From NCBI GenBank assembly GCA_036583965.1, contig JAZBQD010000015.1, positions 28,652,810 through 28,716,809 on the forward strand: 64,000 nt of DNA, in the 5' to 3' direction. The notes under the pieces are model-generated. The model was given only the letters and a program-made list of their open reading frames with translations. It had not been told where the DNA came from and did not search any database. Numbering within the stretch: position 1 is the first letter of the stretch; the number at the start of each line of letters is the position of its first letter. The position numbers and the translations under genes were made by a program. Below are positions 36,680 through 49,059 of this stretch, piece after piece. The DNA is from Prunella strophiata (lineage: Eukaryota > Chordata > Aves > Passeriformes > Prunellidae).

Positions 36680-39307
36680 TCATTTTTTTTTCTCTGCAGT
36701 AATTCAGACTATAAGACGATTAAAACTATCAGGATTTTCTCTTCATGTTTTCTAATGTAAATATATAAAATGACTGGGAGATCTGAAAAATTGTCTATGA
36801 AACACTGGCAGCTGACAGATTAAGGCTTTGTATCCCAGATAATGGTCTCTTAACCTGTTCATCAACTCAGTGTAAAAGAATTTCAAATTATTAGTAAAAT
36901 ATAAAGTATTCTTTGAACTCCCACAACCTCCAGCACCTGCAGATGAGATGCAAACCTCAGTCTGCTCTCTAGGGATGGCAGTGTATGTCCTTGCTTGTCA
37001 GACAGTGTTGGCAGAGGGGGTGTGCTGGGGACAGAGTGCCCTTCTCTGAATGCTGATGCCACGTCACCGTGCTCCTGTCAAGAACTCTCTGAAGGACTCT
37101 ATTCAAGATTTATTTTTCCTCCTCTAAATATCTTTTTAAAATCACTGCTGCTTATTTGTACAGCTTTCCCAGAGTCCTCTTTCCCCAGCTTGTTTATAGT
37201 TGGAAGGCCTTTGCTTATTGCTCATCCTAATCGCTTGCATCTTTACTTGGCCACACTGAACCTCCTGCCCTCACCCCTGTCTCTGCTTCCTACTACTGAT
37301 TTCACTTTCTTTATGGACCTCTTTGTGTGTTTAGCTTTCCTTCTGTTCACAACATGTTTGCAGTTACCAGGATCACAGACATGCTTCCAGGATTAACTCT
37401 TACCTTGCAGAAGGATCTCTTTTCCTAAGACAGCTGAAGCTGTCTCTAGCTTACCATCAGTCTTCACCCCTGCAGCAGGGACAGATGACCTCAGTTTGCT
37501 GCTGATTAAGGCCAGCATCCACTGATTTTGGCCTGTGAGGTGACCATGGTGGCATTAGTCCCTGGGAATCAAGCCTCCATGCCTGGCCTGCCCGTGACCT
37601 AAGGGCATCATGAGCTGTGGCAACTGCTTTTCACCATGAACCCTTTCTTCTCACTTCCTCCCTCCTCTGCCTCCTAGCCATGGCAGTTTGCCTGAATAGT
37701 TTTTTGAACCCATTTGTGTTTTATTCCTCGAAGCCCTTTTGAACCACTGATACATGTTTCCACTTTTCCTTCACACTGATGTAAAGGCTGGCAGTGTCAC
37801 ATTCTTGCATGTGTAAAAACCATCTCCTGAATCTCTCTCCTCAGAAAGTCTGTATAGCATCCATCCTTACACTACTTGCTTGACCACAATATTTTCCTAA
37901 TCTCTATGCTTCCTTGGCTTACTTGAAATATTTGCTTCTGATTCCAATCTTAACAATGAGCTACTGCTCCCACATTTGTTTAGTTTCATATATGAGAGGC
38001 AAGCACAAGCTCTCCTGCTCTTTAAATTTACAATTCCTCAGTAATTTTTACACCTTATCCATTTATGTCACCCACACATTATAGGTATTTTAATGAAGAC
38101 ACTAATGCTAACTCAGCATTTATTTTATATATTTAGGTAGTGTGCAGTAAAGCATGTTGCTAGTCTGCATTCTCCAGTACAACATATTTTCATTCTCTGC
38201 CAATTGCTAATTGGGTAGCACTTGCCCTGGCACTACTATTTTCATTCCTTACAAGTATCTAAGTTGCTAACCAAGTTGCTTTTCTGTAGTATCAGGTAAT
38301 TAATTTTTCCCCATGGAGATAAACACGTAGCACTCTTATTTATGCTGTTTCATCACTTAAAAATACTAATTATCTCAGAAATCCCAAGGGTTTTGCCTGA
38401 TTCCTCATCCTCCCCAAGTTCCTTGTGAAATCCTCTGAATGTAAAAACTGATTTTAGACGTTTTAAAAAGGAAGAACATTTGCACATCCCTGGTAAGGGT
38501 CACTTACTAAGATTATCTTGTAAAATGAAATCATGTAGCATGTATTTGTATTCTGTCTTTCCTCAGAAAGTGCTTTTGAACCTTATAATGGCCATAACTA
38601 AGTAGGAGAAGGGCCTCATATATCACTGAAATGCATAACCCCAGACATAAAAACAAGGCACTTCTGAACATCTGATCCTCATAGGCTTCCTCTTTAATGA
38701 ACAGAGAGAGGAAAAATGAACACACAAAATTACCCTGCTGTCAGTATCTCTCTAGTTTCCAAAGTAGGTGATCTGAGCACCAGAGGTACCCAAGGATCTT
38801 GTATCATTCTCCCAGGTTAAAAACCAAGGAGTTGTGACATTGTGATGCCATCTTTGTCTATCTGGACAGCACAGACAGACTGAGTTCTATGTCTCATGCG
38901 ATGTTGGTGCAAAAAAAGGGTAAATTATCTATAAAAAGGAGAAAAGGTGCTTCCCCAAATCCTGCCATATGTCTCATTGGGTCAGTTAATTCCTGTCTGC
39001 ACTCTGAGATAGAGCTGTATCTCAGCCTTACAAAAGGAAAAAATTACAGTCTGTTTTGCAGATTTGTTGTTTTCTGTTAAGTCAGCTCCTGTACCCCTTT
39101 TGCCAGCAGAGCTTTCTGACTTGTGCTGTCTGCTAACTTTGACTCGAGCCTGAATTGGCACTTCTCAAAACCAGGGAGTGTCTCCAGTCGACTTCTGGGG
39201 ACATTGGTTCCGTCCTGGATTCCTCACCCTCACCACAGAAACGTGCTGCAGAGCATCATGACTATACTTATTTTTTTTCCCCCTAGAATTAAGTTTTTGT
39301 TGTTTGG

Positions 39308-39308
<1 letters not shown>
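36680..39308. other. Unique AT/pyrimidine-rich sequence
   Basis: No gene supported. About 37100-37450 and 37640-37960 are pyrimidine-rich on the + strand. The 133-codon frame at 36995-37396 is S/L/P-rich as expected from such composition and lacks splice context. Confidence 0.45.

Positions 39309-39355
<47 letters not shown>
39309..39355 (+). repeat. T47 homopolymer
   Basis: Forty-seven uninterrupted T bases. The sequence to its right lacks a recognisable retrocopy with a minus-strand poly(A) signal, so its origin is unknown. Length in the assembly may be imprecise. Confidence 0.9.
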
Positions 39356-39639
39356 CTCTTCTCATGACTGAAGGAAACCCCAGCTCAAAGTGGCTTGCCG
39401 GGACCGTGTCAAAGGGAACATGCTGAATTTTTTTCTTTCTCTTCTTTGGAGTAAAATATTCTCAGGGGCTCTTGGTTGGCCTTCCTTTTCACTCCCACCC
39501 CTGAATGAGGCTGCTGGGCAGCGTCAGCTCTGCTCTGTTGTGCTCTGCTCCTCAGTCCCATGAGTACCCAATGTGACTGCAGCCTCTCCTTGTGTGCGCA
39601 GACCCTTTGAAGTCACTTCAAAGGGGTTGTTTGCAAAGG

Positions 39640-39990
39640 GGCTGCAGGTACCAGGCGGTTAAATATGGCCAATATCGTCTCGACTGTTTAACGATTCAAA
39701 CATTATTTCTTATGAGCAAACAGAGGCATTTTTTTATATTGTTGACACTGATCCTCTAGCTTAGCAAAAGGCACTCGTGCAACATTTTCTCCCTCAATTT
39801 ATCATCTGCCCTAGGCATTCGTTGCACTTTGCTCATCATTAGGGAAGAAATAAAAGCCATTCACTAATCCCCAAACCACTTTGTTCCTCTATGGCCCTTC
39901 AAAGAGCAGGGCCCCTAAATGGTGATTAAGGACTCTGGAGACCTTTCTCAAGAGAGATTCCTTTGCGTCCCCATATCAGGTAGAAGGAAT
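39640..39990. promoter_or_regulatory. Candidate conserved non-coding element
   Basis: Unique sequence with scattered CpGs in AT-rich context ('atatcgtctcgactg', 'taacgattc', 'gcactcgtgc', 'gcattcgttgc'), a half-CArG/CCAAT-like 'aaatatggccaat' near 39662 and forkhead-like 'gagcaaacag'. Retained CpGs in AT-rich non-repetitive DNA suggest constraint. No ORF is present. Conservation must be tested by alignment. Confidence 0.35.
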
Positions 39991-42094
39991 CGAATTCTCA
40001 GGCTGGGCAGTTTTTTTAATTAATACCATGGGACTGAAAATAAAAGAAAATAAAATAGGATAATTATATGGGGCTTTTAACCTTTTTATAGGCTTTTTAT
40101 ATTACCTTTAAATAAAACCAACTCTCTCTGCTCAGCTTGTGGATTTAGGGTGATGGAGTTAATTTGCAGGCTGGGGCAGAGATGGCAAGGGTAGGAGGTT
40201 AGGCTAAACTCTACCTGGCCTCCTGCTGAAGAGGCAAGAAGCCTTGTACCCTGTTGCCCTTGGCCCTGAGATGTTGTCTGCCCAAAGGCAGAGGAAATTC
40301 AACTCCCCCAGCAACACGGGGAGAGGAGAGGCCGGGATTTGGTCTGAGCCCCAGCCCTGCCGCATCTGCCGGACACGGCTTTGAGGAGAGCATGCTGCAG
40401 CTCCGGGGGCAGCTGCCCACGTGTGGAGCATCCTCCCCCCAGCCCTAGGTGTTTGCTGATGGACGTGAACCCTCAGCACCACCAGCTGTGGCAAACACTT
40501 GGTTTTCTGCCCCCTTGTTGCAAGTTGAATTTTCTCACGTATGTGTAAATTGTGGGGGGAAAAAGCCTGACACCTGTGGTCATTTGCATGGGTGTGAGTT
40601 GGGGGCTGGGTAGGAGTTCAGCAGAAAATATCCACCCCAAAAGCTGGAAAAATTAGAGGCCTTCTTTCTATTTTATGACATGTCTGGTTTTTATCTGTGT
40701 GTTTTTTCTTCTTGTCGGGAGCCCTTTTCTGTAAGCTTGTGCCCGATGAATACTGATTTGAGACCTCTAGTTAGAAATTTTCTCTCATTCCCTTGCAGGC
40801 TGGATGGTCACATTTCTTATTTTCCTTTGAGCACAGCAAAGCTGTTTTTAGTTCTGATACTGTTGCTAGAGGTTTGGGGACACAGGTGTATGTGTGGGAG
40901 AGTGGAGGCACAGCCACAAGTTGGAACACTCTTTGTGTCGCTGTTAGGGAACTTCCCCCTTTCACCTCCATCCCCAACCAGAGAAAATGCAGGATTTCAG
41001 AAGAACCCCTGCATGACAAAAATGAAATGTGTTCCACCTCTTACAGCTGGCTTCAAAAGCTCAGTGCAATAGAAAATTGTGATGAGTCAGAAATACCCGT
41101 GAAATGGAAATAATTGACATGGTTCTTCTTATGGTATGTTTCTAGGGCTGCTTTGTTGTGAGTCTCCATTTCAGGAGAACAGTGGGAAGGTCTTTGTTAC
41201 AAAAAAAACTTTTGCAAAAAACCCCTCCTGGTATCAGTGACACCCTTGTTTAAAAAAAAATAAATCATGAAGTCACCTCTCAAGTAAAGGCAATGGCATT
41301 GGAGCTGTAAAGGGGCTGTAGAGTGGCCACCACTTCCATTGGGTGGTGCAGGAGCCCTCAAGAAAAGACTCCCAGGATGTTCTAGAAACTGGTGCTCTTG
41401 GTGCCTGCGAGAAGAGGAAGAGGGCAGCTCTGCAGCAGCAAGGGAGCTTTAAAAGCTTCACTGTTACCTGTAGTGAGCATCGGGGTGCTTTGCCAGACCT
41501 TCTCCAAGGGAGCCTGGTTTGTGCATTTTGTACAAACCACTGGCTGGCCTACTGAGCTGTATTCTCCTCTCGAGTCAGGCCCTGTCGTGTAAATCTGGAG
41601 TAAGCAGGTGTGAGCTGGCGGAGGCTCAGCAGCCCCAGCTGAGCAGAATTTGTCCCTTTGGTTTTTCTCACCCCTGGTGGATTCATCTGTCACTGGGAAG
41701 AAGCAGAAACTTATAATTAACAGAGAAACAGGAAGGGAAGAGCAGAGTTCAAAGCTGTCTGCCAAAAGAAAGCGATCCCAGCCGAGTCTCCCATGATTGT
41801 GTCTGGGATGACAATCGCAGCCCAGCACTTCCAAGGACAGCTCATTGTTGTGCCGTGCTCCCCGTCCTCAGCCGCCGCTATTGTCCGCCCGCCTTGCCTC
41901 GCTGGTCGAGCTGTAAGTTGCCAACCCAAAATTAGGACTCTTCAGGGGCTAAAGGTCAACTGGCAGCTTTGTGATCTTTCTGAGGATGTGAGTTAAAATG
42001 AGATCACAGGAAAGTTTTCAAACGATGAGCAGTGCAGCGGCCGAAGGGGCTGGCTTAGTGATGAGGGACGGAGCAGAACTGGGGGGCTGATCCA
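39991..42094. other. Unique sequence between regulatory candidates
   Basis: No exon supported. A short CpG cluster (41850-41910) ends in 'gagctgtaagttgcc', which contains a GTAAGT donor-like match, but no matching open exon or transcript evidence is visible. Confidence 0.35.
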
Positions 42095-42330
42095 TTCCTC
42101 GGGGTAAATTTCTATACAAGCGCCGGTCTCATTTCGTCCGTATAAAACAAGCCCGGTTTAACCTATTTAAAATGGGGTTAAAAGGGGTCATAAATCTCTA
42201 CAGGAGCTGAGGATCCGCAGAAAACTCGATCTGATCTCTTTTACATCTGTTTCAGGTTCTCAGCCTTATCTGCCTCAGCTGCCTTTGCTCTTTGTGGCCG
42301 CACACAAATGCCATTAAACAAAAGTCCTTT
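42095..42330. promoter_or_regulatory. Candidate core regulatory segment
   Basis: Contains 'ccgtataaaacaag' near 42138 (TATA-like) and 'ggggttaaaaggggtca' at 42173-42189, which has two nuclear-receptor-like half sites in direct orientation. Several CpGs precede the large CpG-rich block. The TATA-like motif could mark a + strand promoter, but no first exon was identified. Confidence 0.25.
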
Positions 42331-42409
42331 TGCCGGGGCTGAGTGGCAGGTATAGGGTGACCGTGCTGCGGGGGGGAGCGCTTGCCGCCGACAGCCCCCG
42401 CAGCCCGCC

Positions 42410-42476
42410 TGATTGACATTGTAAATCCACACAGAGGGGTTGTTTGAGGGGAGCCCGTCAGATTGACAGTGTAAAT
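42410..42476 (+). promoter_or_regulatory. Paired PBX/MEIS-type motif direct repeat
   Basis: Two near-identical 17-mers, tgattgacattgtaaat (42410-42426) and agattgacagtgtaaat (42460-42476), lie exactly 50 bases apart, differing at two positions. TGATTGACA/GATTGACAG matches the known PBX with MEIS/PREP composite site. Direction and spacing suggest a regulatory pair; binding is inference. Confidence 0.5.
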
Positions 42477-42481
42477 GTGTA

Positions 42482-42495
42482 ACACACACACACAG
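42482..42495 (+). repeat. Short (AC)n run
   Basis: About seven AC units directly after the second PBX/MEIS-type motif. Confidence 0.85.
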
Positions 42496-43270
42496 CCTGG
42501 GAGAGAGGAGCCTGCCGGCGGGTGGGAGAGCGCCGGCGGAGTGCCGGTCACACGGAGATTGAATTACAGCTGCATTAGATCAGAGCTGTGGGAAACGGCA
42601 CCTCCTAAACACACACACGGCCGGCGGCGGCAGGGCGGGCAGCTGCGGGCCGGGCCCGGGGCAGCCGAGAAACTCCTGGAAAAAGGGGAGAGGCCGGGAT
42701 GGGAAAGGCGGGATGGCAGCCCCGCAGCTGGAGCGGCCAGGCTCCAGAGGGGATTTTGCCGGCTTTAAGCGATACTTTTGAAGATTTGCAGGTTTATAGC
42801 GTTTCGCTGCCACTGTGGGGAGGAATCTTAAGACCAGCGTCCCCCTCAGATACCATCCGCCCCCTAATCCTTTAGACTGGCCGTGCGCTCCCCTGGCATC
42901 CCACGAACCCGCGGCATTGGAGCTCCGAGCCGAGGGCCGGGGCGGGGGGAGCCTGGAAAACTGAAACATTTTAAGCTCTATTAGAAAGGGCAAAAAGTCA
43001 GCGGGCTTTGAAATGACGGCGCTCAGCAGGAGCGGTGGAAGCATTTCCAGGAGACAGCGGGAAGGCATTTGTTTTCTTGGCTGGCACCAAAGCGCCGGCC
43101 TGCTGTGGGGCCATGGCAGCCCGCATCGACAGCAGCCCCTGCCCCGCTCCTCCCAGCCTGCCACCCTTCCACCGCCACCAGAGAACCCCTGTGGGAACGT
43201 GGCTCTGCTGGGAGGGAAGAGACTCCTTGCTTTCCCTTCAATCGCCTGTGTTTGCACGTCTCCCCGAGGG

Positions 43271-46200
43271 CTGGATGAGCAGAGGTCAAAAAAATGACCA
43301 TAACGGCTCCTATCCACAGACCAGATTTTAAAAAATAAAAATTATTTAATTGTTGTTTTTATTATGAAACCAACTTTTCAAAACAGTATTTTTATTTTAT
43401 TTTTCAGTGTCTCCTGCTTTGCATAATCCCTTCTCTGCCCAAGCTCTACTCGCAAACACTTGGCCAGTCCATTTCTAATTTCTCAGCCTCCAGGCTAATT
43501 CTCACAAATAAAACTCAAGCCAAAGGGTGAGACAATGCCTGACATAGGAGCTGGGGCTCCGCAGACTCCACAGATCCAGAGGGCAGCTTGCCTCCAGCTA
43601 CAGGGCAGGATCTGACCTACATTTTACTGCACTTGAGGTCTCAGAGACTTACTGTGAGGCTGATCTGTGCAGCTTGGCTGAAAACCAGAGCAACTGGCAG
43701 CAAGCTGGGAGAGGCTTTGGCCAAGCCCATGAAGTTGTCCAGAATGGGGAAAGATGTACAGGTGTGCTGTGAGTTGAAATAAGGTCCCTGCTATATAAAA
43801 ACCAGAGGCATTTTTCTCCTGCTTTTCCTGGGTGTTTATAGAGCCAGACCAGAGGCCTACCCTCTCCACTAGTAAAATTTTCCCAGTAAAGGCTGACCCC
43901 TGGCACTGTCACATTTTGTCACAGTGAGCTGCAGACTGAAACAAGCAGTGAATGGCTTGTGCTCAGCATGAAGGGTACACAAAGGCCACTGTGTACCTCA
44001 ACTGGAGGCAAACCTCCCTGGCTTCAGGTCATTTCACATTTACAGACATCATAGCTGATAGCAAAACCAGTCCTTAATTTCCATCTCTCTGACAGACCCA
44101 GGTCCTCAAAGAACCTTCTACCAAAACCATTCAAGCTCATCCAGGTTGGCTGACCTGGCCTGGATAAGTAATTCCCTCAGCTATGGTGGCAGAATTGCTG
44201 AGGTTCTGTGTGGGATGGAGGGATGATGAACACCTTGAAAGGCAGCTGCTTCAGCTGTATCAGCTGCAGCCAGACCAGCCTTGGGAACCTGGTTCACAGC
44301 AGGGTGTCCTTTGGCACCAGGATTCCAGGCTGGCTGGCTGGGCTTGGCCAGTCTTCCTTTATTAACCAGGTTCTCTGGTTGCTCTCCAGCATGGTTTCAG
44401 TCCAGTCTCCAAAATGCAGAAGGGATAAGGCCACTCTATTTTGAGGGGAAGGAAAGTTCAGCTGTGTGTATATAAGCTGTGCTGTGGCACTTGGCCTCAT
44501 GAGCCCTGGTCTGTTTATTTAAGAGTATAGACATAGCTCAGGTAGAGTAAGCCCAGAGCTTTACAACAGGGGTTTGCTGCTCCCAGTTCACAGACAGCCT
44601 GCCACCTGACAGGCTCTGACACTGCTTTGGTTCACAGGAAATTAAATCTCAAGACAGAAGCCTGGCTGACTCCATGAGGAAAAAATCCTTTCCAGTGCAT
44701 CTTTTTCTCAGTCCCCTTGCTCACAGGCCAGCCAAGGTCAGGACAAGACACAAGAAGATGGACAGATCTTTATGTCTCCTTCTGTAAGAGATGTCTGTGT
44801 TACTCAGTGTGAGGGGATTTTTGAGCCCTGACTGCTTGCAAGCCTCATCCCCACAGGGTTTCTTACTCCCTGTCCAGAGTTCCTTACAGTGCTGGCTGCT
44901 GCAGTATTTATAAAGTAAATATGCAATACACACACTCAATGTCATGGTTGTTTATAGTTTGTTCACTTTTGTAAAGAGTGTAAGGATTGTTCCAGAAGTT
45001 GTTGGAAGATAGCAGACCCCAGATTCATGTAATTTTGATATTCATACTCTATTACACTTATGAGACTTGGAAAGATGTGTGGGGCAGCATCCCCCACTTC
45101 TCTATCTTTGATCTGCAGCAGTTGCCATGGGCACAGCCGTGCTCTCACTGACCAAATCACTGCTTGATCTTGTATTTTTCCAGGCCTAACCTTGCTGGGG
45201 GAGACCAACCCAGCTTTCTGGTGAAGCTGGCACAACATGTGGGAGAGCCCTGGGGAGGGGGTGCCCACTCCTTGGCCCACAGCCAGGCCTTGTCCAGCTA
45301 GCACTGACTGTGTGAAGATCCTTCTTCTTGCACATAGACAGGTTCTTCTTGCAGTCTCCCAGCTCAGCCTTGGGCTCCCAGGAGTGAAGACATTACTCCT
45401 TCAAGGTGACCCTATAGGACTAGGAAATCTTGTTCAGTTACTCAAAAGCCTTGATTGGAAGGAGAGGAGTTGCTTCTCCAGCTTGTTGGCTGATTTGGGG
45501 TTTGTCTCTGCTCACTTGCTGAACAGCTCACTTGACTCTGGTCCCTGCTGCTGTCACCCAGGGGTGACCCTAGGCTGGTGATCAGTGCACCCCTGTGAAG
45601 GGGCTGCAGGGCAGAGGGATTGCTTCCAGCTCCTGGCTCCTCATGCTGCTAAGCTGTTTGTTGTCCTGAAAAAGAGAGAAATTATTTCTTTAGAAGGATG
45701 TGCTAGTTGGCAGCAGATTATTGCAGAAGATATTTTGTTGTACAAAATGTACAAAACAACAAAGACTACTGAAAAGCAGCAGCTTTTACACTGTGCAAGT
45801 TTTATAGTCTGAAAATTCTTTATGGCTTTATAAGCCTTTTTTATGGCTTTTATGAGAGGTAACCATTAAACTGAGGTGGGAAATCAGAGCTAGAGATGCA
45901 TTTGAGCCTCAGCCATCCTGACAGGTCTTGGCCTTTGGGTGAGAAGGTGCTGATGCAGCATGGCAGAGCAGGAGGCAACACAGGGCCCATTTGCAGTTCT
46001 GCAGAGGATGATCAAGGCTTACAGCACAAATATCTCACCTTTGAAATTCCACTGCTATCTGGACTGAATCGGTTCTGGTGTAAATCGGTTCTGGTGTAAA
46101 TCCAGAAACCCTGGCCATCAGAAACTTTCTGTGAAGCCTTTGAGTAACAACTATTCCTCAAAGCAGAGCTCTTTTCCAAACTTTTGAGTTTATTTTGATG

Positions 46201-47249
46201 TTTTAATTAATTTACTCTAAAACATAATTAAAATAAAATTGCCATTAAATAAATAGTTGTGAACTTTTCCTAGATTATGAAGTTGCCAACATTTCTGTGA
46301 ATTCAGTTTGGAGTTTTCTTAGTGTCAGGAGTTCTCAAACCCTTTTAACTTCAGAGAAGACCCACCTAACTGGAATATCAAGAAATGGCATGATGTTGTC
46401 CTTCAGATAAGTTGAATTTATTGTGTCTGCATGAGATTTTGGTTCTTCATTTACCTGGAACAGGTAAATTTTCTCATTGTTTACTGCCTACTTGAAATAT
46501 AATTTCTCTTTTCGTTCTCACGACATGGTAAAGATTGACAATTGCATTTTGTGCTGGGGCTGCTCCAGTTTTCATGAGAGAGATGCAGCAGTTCAGCTAG
46601 AGAACAATCCACAACTGTGACTTCTCTGCAGGACTCTCCTATCTCACATAACCACTGATCCCTTTCTGAGCTGAAAGCAAACCTCCGTGTGAAACACATT
46701 GATACGGCCACCTCAGCACACCCCTTTCTTTTCTTTTTTTTTTTTTTTTCAACCTGAATTCCTGCTGGCTCCCAATGCAAATAATTTCAGTCCTGCTTCA
46801 CAATAGAGCAGGAAGACTTTCCACTGGAAAAGCATTCAGTTTTGAAAGTGCTTGTGGTGCTGGGGAAGCTCACAGGTTGCAGCCAAGCAGGGCAAGATCA
46901 CACTTCCAGGAAAGTATGACTAACCCGATTTCCACATTGACTTAGCACACAGAGTGCCCTGGTAAATATAGCACCTCAGAGGTCACAGGGATGGGGTGCT
47001 GGGGGTAGAGTTCAGTTAATTTATGGCCAGGCAGTGCAAATCAGGGGATTCTGCCCTTTGATGTCAACTTTGTTATCGGCACCAGCTCGCTGGGTGAGTG
47101 ATATTAGTGAGTGTGCATTGTAAGGTTTCAGGGCAGGATGTTGTTTCCTGGATGGGCAGAAATGGGATGGTGTGCCTGTCACAGCTGGTGGGCTGCTGAT
47201 GGAGAAAAGTGTGTGGTAGGGAGGAGGCTACCAATGAAACAGCTTATTG
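43271..47249. other. Unique sequence, nothing coding supported
   Basis: Beyond the CpG island the DNA returns to CpG-poor unique sequence. A 16-bp tandem duplication (46068-46099) and a T-rich run near 46735-46749 are the only structures noted. Open frames are short and overlapping. Confidence 0.45.
46068..46099 (+). repeat. 16-bp perfect tandem duplication
   Basis: The unit atcggttctggtgtaa is present twice head to tail (46068-46083 and 46084-46099). It contains a CpG, which is unusual for this CpG-poor stretch. Confidence 0.9.
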
Positions 47250-47455
47250 AGGATGGTGAGGCACCAGAACATGTTGTCTGGAGAAGTGGTGGATGCCCCA
47301 TCCCTGGAAGTATTCAAGGCCAGATTGGATGGAGATTTGAGAAACCTGGTCTAGTGAAAAGGTCCCTGTCCATGGCAGTGAGGATGAAACAAAATGGTCT
47401 TTAAGGTCTCTTCCAACCCAAATCATTCTGTCATTCCATGATTCTGTGATTCTAT
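47250..47455 (+). mobile_element. CR1 LINE 3' fragment
   Basis: Close match to the avian CR1 3' region in order: 'gaggatggtgaggcacc', 'agaagtggtggatgcccca', 'ccctggaagtattcaaggcc', 'tggatggagatttgagaaac', 'tctttaaggtctcttccaa', then the ATTCTGT/GATTCTGTG tail repeats ending near 47455. It is 5'-truncated to about 200 bases and is one of the better-preserved copies here. Confidence 0.9.
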
Positions 47456-49055
47456 AGCATCTACAAGTGCCCACTCCATGAGCTGTTTAACCCCCCCTGA
47501 CCTCCACAGCTCCTTACAGAGTAGCTGTAGGTGTGGGCCAGCTCTTCTGCTGCTGGCAACAGCACAATGGCCTGTGGTCCTCAACACCTATTTGCCTATC
47601 AGTTGTTCAGGGTGTTATCTGGTCACAGAAAATGAATGTCCCTCTTCTCCTGTCTGCACATGCCACCCAAACAAGGAGTCATGTTTTGAATGCAGAGTCA
47701 GGACCCTGAGGGACTTGAAAAAGAAGCTGGGTACTGTTGCCCTAACCTGCTTAAAGCTCCTCTGATTAGTCTCAGACAGATGCTCTCTCCTCTTTCATTG
47801 CCCCTTTCCTCCTAACAATCTGTCTGGTACTTATTTCAAAAACAATTTCCTTGTAAGAAAGCTAGTAATGAAATGTCTCAGTATTTTCAGATAGAACAGT
47901 AACAGTTCTCTGTAAAACATAACAGTGTATGCAGAATGCACAGCTGAGCAAGGCCTTGGCACTGCCTCTCCTTGGTGAACCCACCCAGTGCCTCCATAGC
48001 ATCCCTGCTGGTGATGAATGAGGGCACCTCTGCCATGTGCCAAAAGGAGCCTGGTGCACCACCAAACATCCATGGGAGCTGTCCTTCAGTGACTGCACAT
48101 GGCAGATACTGCATCACTGCCATGTGCACTTTCCTGTAGCTTTAATTAAAAGAGGAAAGATTCACAGGATCATCAAAAGCATTAGAAGAAAACTTTCCAT
48201 GCTTCTGAATTTTGATTCCTTTCAAAGAAAAGACTACAGGAATTTGTATATGAAAGTGTTCACGTACACCTAAATGAAGCAAACAGCAGCCTCGTTTGTT
48301 TATCATGTCCAAAATCCACTGGAAACTGGAGAGTGTCCTACTGAAAATACCAAAAAAGAAGAAATCCTATGTAATGGGTGAAGCAACAGAAGTACAATCT
48401 AGTGGTTAGGGAAGGTGCAGGACTGCCAGGATGTCTTTCTGGCAGTGGTTTTATTCCTGGCCTTACTGCAGCGTTCCTGTGTGCCTGGGCAGGAGCTGCA
48501 GGGCTGGACAGGTGTAAGCATGTCTGGGGACACGCTGGGAGCAAAGCTCTGGGGCTGAGCCAGCACTGGGAGCAGGACCTTGCTCTTGGAGCAGCTCATG
48601 AGCTGCTCTCATAATCCAAGCCAAGGAGAGTGAGGCCATCACATGGCCTGGTCTGGGGCAGAGATCTGCAGGAGGGCCATCATGGGAATGTTGTCTTATG
48701 ATGAGGGGGACACAGGCATCAAGTCAGCCATGGCATCACTGCCATGCAGCTAGGACAAAGCAGGATTTTGAGTTATGACTTTCTGATTCCAAATCTGGGG
48801 CAGCAGATCAGCATGTGGCCTCCTCCCCAGCATTTGCATTTCCACCTCATGTGGTCACAGTGGAGATTACTGGACTTGAGAGACCAAGTGCCCTCATTCA
48901 AGCACACCTTAGGGGAAGGAAGGAAATGGGACTGAAATGCAGGCTGTCATTTGTGGTCTAATCAAAGGAGCTTCACCTTCTGCTCTCATCACCCTCTGGC
49001 TGAATTTCCTCTCCTGAGAAGGATAAGTGAGGTGGGTGAGGGAGGGACATGGATT
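47456..49055. other. Unique sequence, nothing identified
   Basis: No exon, RNA gene or repeat family recognised. Frames on both strands overlap and are composition-driven. Confidence 0.45.
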
Positions 49056-49059
49056 CAGA

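Larger units (their letters stand above)
42340..43270. promoter_or_regulatory. Broad CpG-rich island
   Basis: CpG-dense over most of 900 bases, with peaks at about 42360-42420, 42510-42560, 42615-42770 and 42895-43140, in a CpG-poor neighbourhood. The 245-codon minus-strand frame 42580-43317 inside it is composition-driven: R/P/G-rich with no domain. It is the largest CpG-rich block in the window, consistent with a promoter or a developmental regulatory hub. Confidence 0.55.

Noticed and set aside
35029..36702. 557-codon + strand and 538-codon minus-strand open frames
   Set aside because: Both are products of the stop-free GGGAA/GGAA satellite; the peptides are low-complexity R/E/G/K or F/P/S/L strings.
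39165..39365. Poly-lysine minus-strand frame and poly-Phe + frame
   Set aside because: Direct translation of the T47 homopolymer.
42580..43317. 245-codon minus-strand open frame
   Set aside because: Lies in a CpG-rich block where stops are rare; P/R/G/S-rich, no domain, overlapping frames on the other strand.
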